DNA from: Sphingomonas sp.
Lineage (GTDB): Bacteria; Pseudomonadota; Alphaproteobacteria; Sphingomonadales; Sphingomonadaceae
Length of the DNA stretch: 64,000 bases
NCBI GenBank assembly: GCA_019635535.1
Contig: JAHBZH010000001.1
Coordinates: forward strand, 62,001-126,000
Direction: 5' to 3'
Below, one piece after another: positions 62,087 to 64,000 of the stretch (the stretch's first letter is position 1; the number at the start of each line of letters is the position of its first letter). Below the pieces are notes generated by a model. The model was not told the DNA's origin. It saw nothing but the letters and a program-made list of their open reading frames with translations, and did no database searches. The translations under genes and the position numbers were made by a program.

Positions 62087-63694
62087 GTGTTGGGCGAGGA
62101 AACGCGCTCGATCAAGCTGGCGCAGGTGCCGCCGTTCCGGCTTGGCGAAGTGCTGGTCGATCCGCCACGCCGGCGGGTGTCGCGCGATCACCGCGCCGTG
62201 ATCCTCGAACCCCGGGTGATGCAGGTGCTGGTGCTACTCGCCAAGGCCCGGGGCGCCGTGATCTCCCGCGACGAGCTGATCGAACGCTGCTGGGGCGGCC
62301 GCATCGTCGGCGAGAACGCGATCAACCGCGTGATCTCCCGCATCCGCCAATTGGCGGCGGAGCTCGGGGTCGACTCCTTCCTGCTCGAGACCATCACCAA
62401 GGTCGGCTACCGCATGGTCGTGATGGGCGAGGCGGAAGCCGTGGGCGTGCCCGATTTGTCGCCGCCCTGGCCGGTGGGCAACCGCGAACCGCCCCCCATG
62501 GCCCTCGCCGATGTGGAAGAGAACGACCAACCCACGCCTCCCCGCCTGACACGACGGCGGTTCGTCGCCGCCGGCGCGGCGCTGGCCGGGCTCGGCGCGG
62601 CGGGAACCTGGCTGTGGCGCGGCAGACAGGGCCATGTGCCGCATCCCAGGGCGCTGGAATTCCACCGGCGCGGCCAGCTCGCGCAGCGCCAGGGCGTGCC
62701 CGAGCAGGTGCGCCAGGCCATCTCCTTCTTCCGCCAGGCGACCGAGATCGATCCGCTCTATGCCGATGCCTGGGGCGGACTGGCCTTGTCCTACCGCCAT
62801 GTCCTGGAAGGCTATGCGGACGGCGAGCTGGACAGCCTGCCGGGCCTGATCGAATCCGCCGCCAACCGGGCGCTTGCGCTCGATTCCGGCAATGCCGACG
62901 CGGCGACCGCGCTGGCCATGATCGACCCCTATTTCCGCAACTGGGCGCGGATCGAGCGCGACCTGCTGCGCATCGCGCGCGATCATCCCGATCACTGGTT
63001 CGTGCAGGGCCAGCTCGGCCTCATCCGCTACGAGACCGGGCGGTGGCGCGACGGCCTGCCGCATACCGAACGGCAATTGGAGATCGAGCCGTTCATCCCG
63101 ATCCCGCATGTCTCGCACGCCCGCGCCTTGTGGGGCGTGGGCCGGCTGCACGAGGCGGAAACTGCGCTCGATGCCGCCGTGGCGCGCTGGCCGGGCAATT
63201 TCCTTCCCTGGAACCTCAAGTTCAGCTTCCTGCTGTTCAACCGGCGGCCGGCCGCCGCCGCCGCCTTCGTGATGAATCCCGAGATGCGGCCCGAGCAGCT
63301 CCGGGAGGACGGCATCCAGGCCCGGCTGGTGCTGGCCCGCGCCGTCGAACGGGGCGATCCCGCCGACATCGCCGCGAGCCTGGCCGACCAGCGCGCGATG
63401 CTGCCGTCGATCGGATCAATGCCGATGACAGCGCCCGTGCTCGTCCTGTTGGGGCAGCCTGACCTGGCGATGGCGGCGATGGAGCGCTATTTTCTGGGTG
63501 GCGCGGCGAGCGAAATCGGCCCCGCGATCGCCCCGCCGACCCGCTACGAACGCCGCTACACGCATTTCCTGTTCATGCCCAACATGGCGCGGCTCTGGCC
63601 CGAGCCGCGCTTCGCGGCCCTGCTCGAAAGCATCGGGCTGGAGCCTTACTGGCGCGCCACCGGAACCGTGCCGGACCATCGCCGCACCGCCTGA
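62087..63694 (+). CDS. CadC-like winged-helix transcriptional regulator with membrane helix and TPR-like domain
   Basis: A 535-residue protein. Residues about 20-112 are an OmpR-type winged helix (RDELIERCWGGRIVGENAINRVISRIRQL recognition region; VGYRMVV wing). A membrane helix lies at about 158-177, after a Pro-rich linker and an RRR basic stretch that mark the cytosolic side. The remainder (about 185-530) is helical with tetratricopeptide-like repeats and would face the periplasm. This is the CadC-type one-component regulator layout. The start is GTG 62087; TTG 62090 is almost as likely. Signal and target genes are unknown. Confidence 0.82.
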   Translation: MLGEETRSIKLAQVPPFRLGEVLVDPPRRRVSRDHRAVILEPRVMQVLVLLAKARGAVISRDELIERCWGGRIVGENAINRVISRIRQLAAELGVDSFLLETITKVGYRMVVMGEAEAVGVPDLSPPWPVGNREPPPMALADVEENDQPTPPRLTRRRFVAAGAALAGLGAAGTWLWRGRQGHVPHPRALEFHRRGQLAQRQGVPEQVRQAISFFRQATEIDPLYADAWGGLALSYRHVLEGYADGELDSLPGLIESAANRALALDSGNADAATALAMIDPYFRNWARIERDLLRIARDHPDHWFVQGQLGLIRYETGRWRDGLPHTERQLEIEPFIPIPHVSHARALWGVGRLHEAETALDAAVARWPGNFLPWNLKFSFLLFNRRPAAAAAFVMNPEMRPEQLREDGIQARLVLARAVERGDPADIAASLADQRAMLPSIGSMPMTAPVLVLLGQPDLAMAAMERYFLGGAASEIGPAIAPPTRYERRYTHFLFMPNMARLWPEPRFAALLESIGLEPYWRATGTVPDHRRTA

Positions 63695-63728
63695 GCGGGC
63701 GGAGCCGGGGCCCCGCCCGCCTTTCGGG

Positions 63729-64000
63729 TCAGAATTCCCCCGCCACGCCGGCGCGGAAGGCATTGTTGCGATTGCCGGCGAAGGAAAAACCCAGGCCGAT
63801 CGCGAACGGCACGTTCGTGTCGAGCCGATGGACGATGGACCCGCCGAGCGCGAACTCGCCCCGGAAGGTGGAGCCGTTGAGGACGTAGGAGGTCCGCCCC
63901 GGCGCCGAGGGCATCGGCGCATGGCCCATCGCGACGGCCGCCGCAACGCCCTGGCGCATGTCGCGGCGATCAAGATCGCGCAGATCGAACAGGTCGTCGA
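63729..64000 (-). CDS. C-terminal part of a YadA-anchor outer-membrane protein (cut by right edge)
   Basis: The visible 89 residues end at the TGA at 63729-63731 and match a YadA-like trimeric autotransporter membrane anchor: alternating strands such as FRGEFALGGSIVHRL and FAIGLGFSFAGNRNNAFRAGVAGEF, the last residue being aromatic Phe as in outer-membrane beta-barrels. The upstream part, with the stalk or head, lies beyond the right edge. The start is not in the window. The gene is convergent with the CadC-like regulator. Confidence 0.8.
   Translation of the reverse strand, partial: DDLFDLRDLDRRDMRQGVAAAVAMGHAPMPSAPGRTSYVLNGSTFRGEFALGGSIVHRLDTNVPFAIGLGFSFAGNRNNAFRAGVAGEF

Overview
The window looks like chromosomal DNA of a sphingomonad (Alphaproteobacteria, Sphingomonadales). 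The evidence is high G+C coding sequence, typical alphaproteobacterial genes (ATP12 F1-ATPase chaperone, alpha-type SspB adaptor, DUF2585 protein, STAS-fused MlaE, MidA/NDUFAF7 methyltransferase) and short intergenic hairpin repeats of the kind found scattered through sphingomonad genomes. Genus and species cannot be fixed from the sequence alone. No tRNA, rRNA or CRISPR array was seen.

Layout: 0-6.8 kb holds a HerA-like ATPase, a Do-family protease, the HflK/HflC pair, an Mrp-type Fe-S carrier ATPase and a CoA-binding protein. 6.8-15.1 kb holds an aspartic protease, an inositol-monophosphatase-family enzyme, PmbA, UbiA, RsmE, proline iminopeptidase, a PPC-domain exported protein and an ICMT-like membrane methyltransferase. 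15.2-17.1 kb has a two-domain PilZ protein and a single REP-type tyrosine transposase (RAYT) bounded by perfect 17-bp inverted repeats. 17.1-24 kb has aminopeptidase N and a complete Mla-type lipid transport operon (STAS-MlaE, MlaF, MlaD, auxiliary lipoprotein). 24-33.3 kb carries sulfur-amino-acid, cell-envelope and cofactor genes (trans-sulfuration enzyme, PgeF, two tandem GNATs, MidA-like protein, Lgt, an acyl-CoA synthetase, paired lipoproteins, RarD).

33.4-37.7 kb is the accessory part: two related lipoproteins, a repeat-rich intergenic mosaic, then an AT-rich insert. The insert encodes a membrane-anchored macro-domain protein and a TIR-like protein joined by a TGATG stop/start overlap. 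I read this pair as a type II Thoeris anti-phage system (ThsA effector plus ThsB TIR signal synthase). An unrecognised exported protein follows closely.

37.7-41.4 kb is a six-gene chain (crcB, RluA-family synthase, PaiB-like FMN protein, HAD phosphatase, small membrane protein, ATP12) in which every junction overlaps by 1-4 nt. 41.4-64 kb is ordinary chromosome: guanylate kinase, fumarase, SspB, a HIT protein, an APC permease, a PfkB-family kinase, a sterol-desaturase-family protein, Lnt, MetK, a malonyl-CoA-synthetase-like enzyme, an MscS-type channel, TrmB, a PQQ-type sugar dehydrogenase, a GST, a CadC-like regulator with a TPR-like C-terminus, and the C-terminal end of a YadA-anchor surface protein that runs off the right edge.

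Most features are housekeeping. The points worth a second look are the Thoeris-like island and its third gene, the RAYT with its terminal repeats, the missing canonical start codon of rsmE, several interspersed repeat families, paired paralogous lipoproteins, and the palindrome in front of metK.
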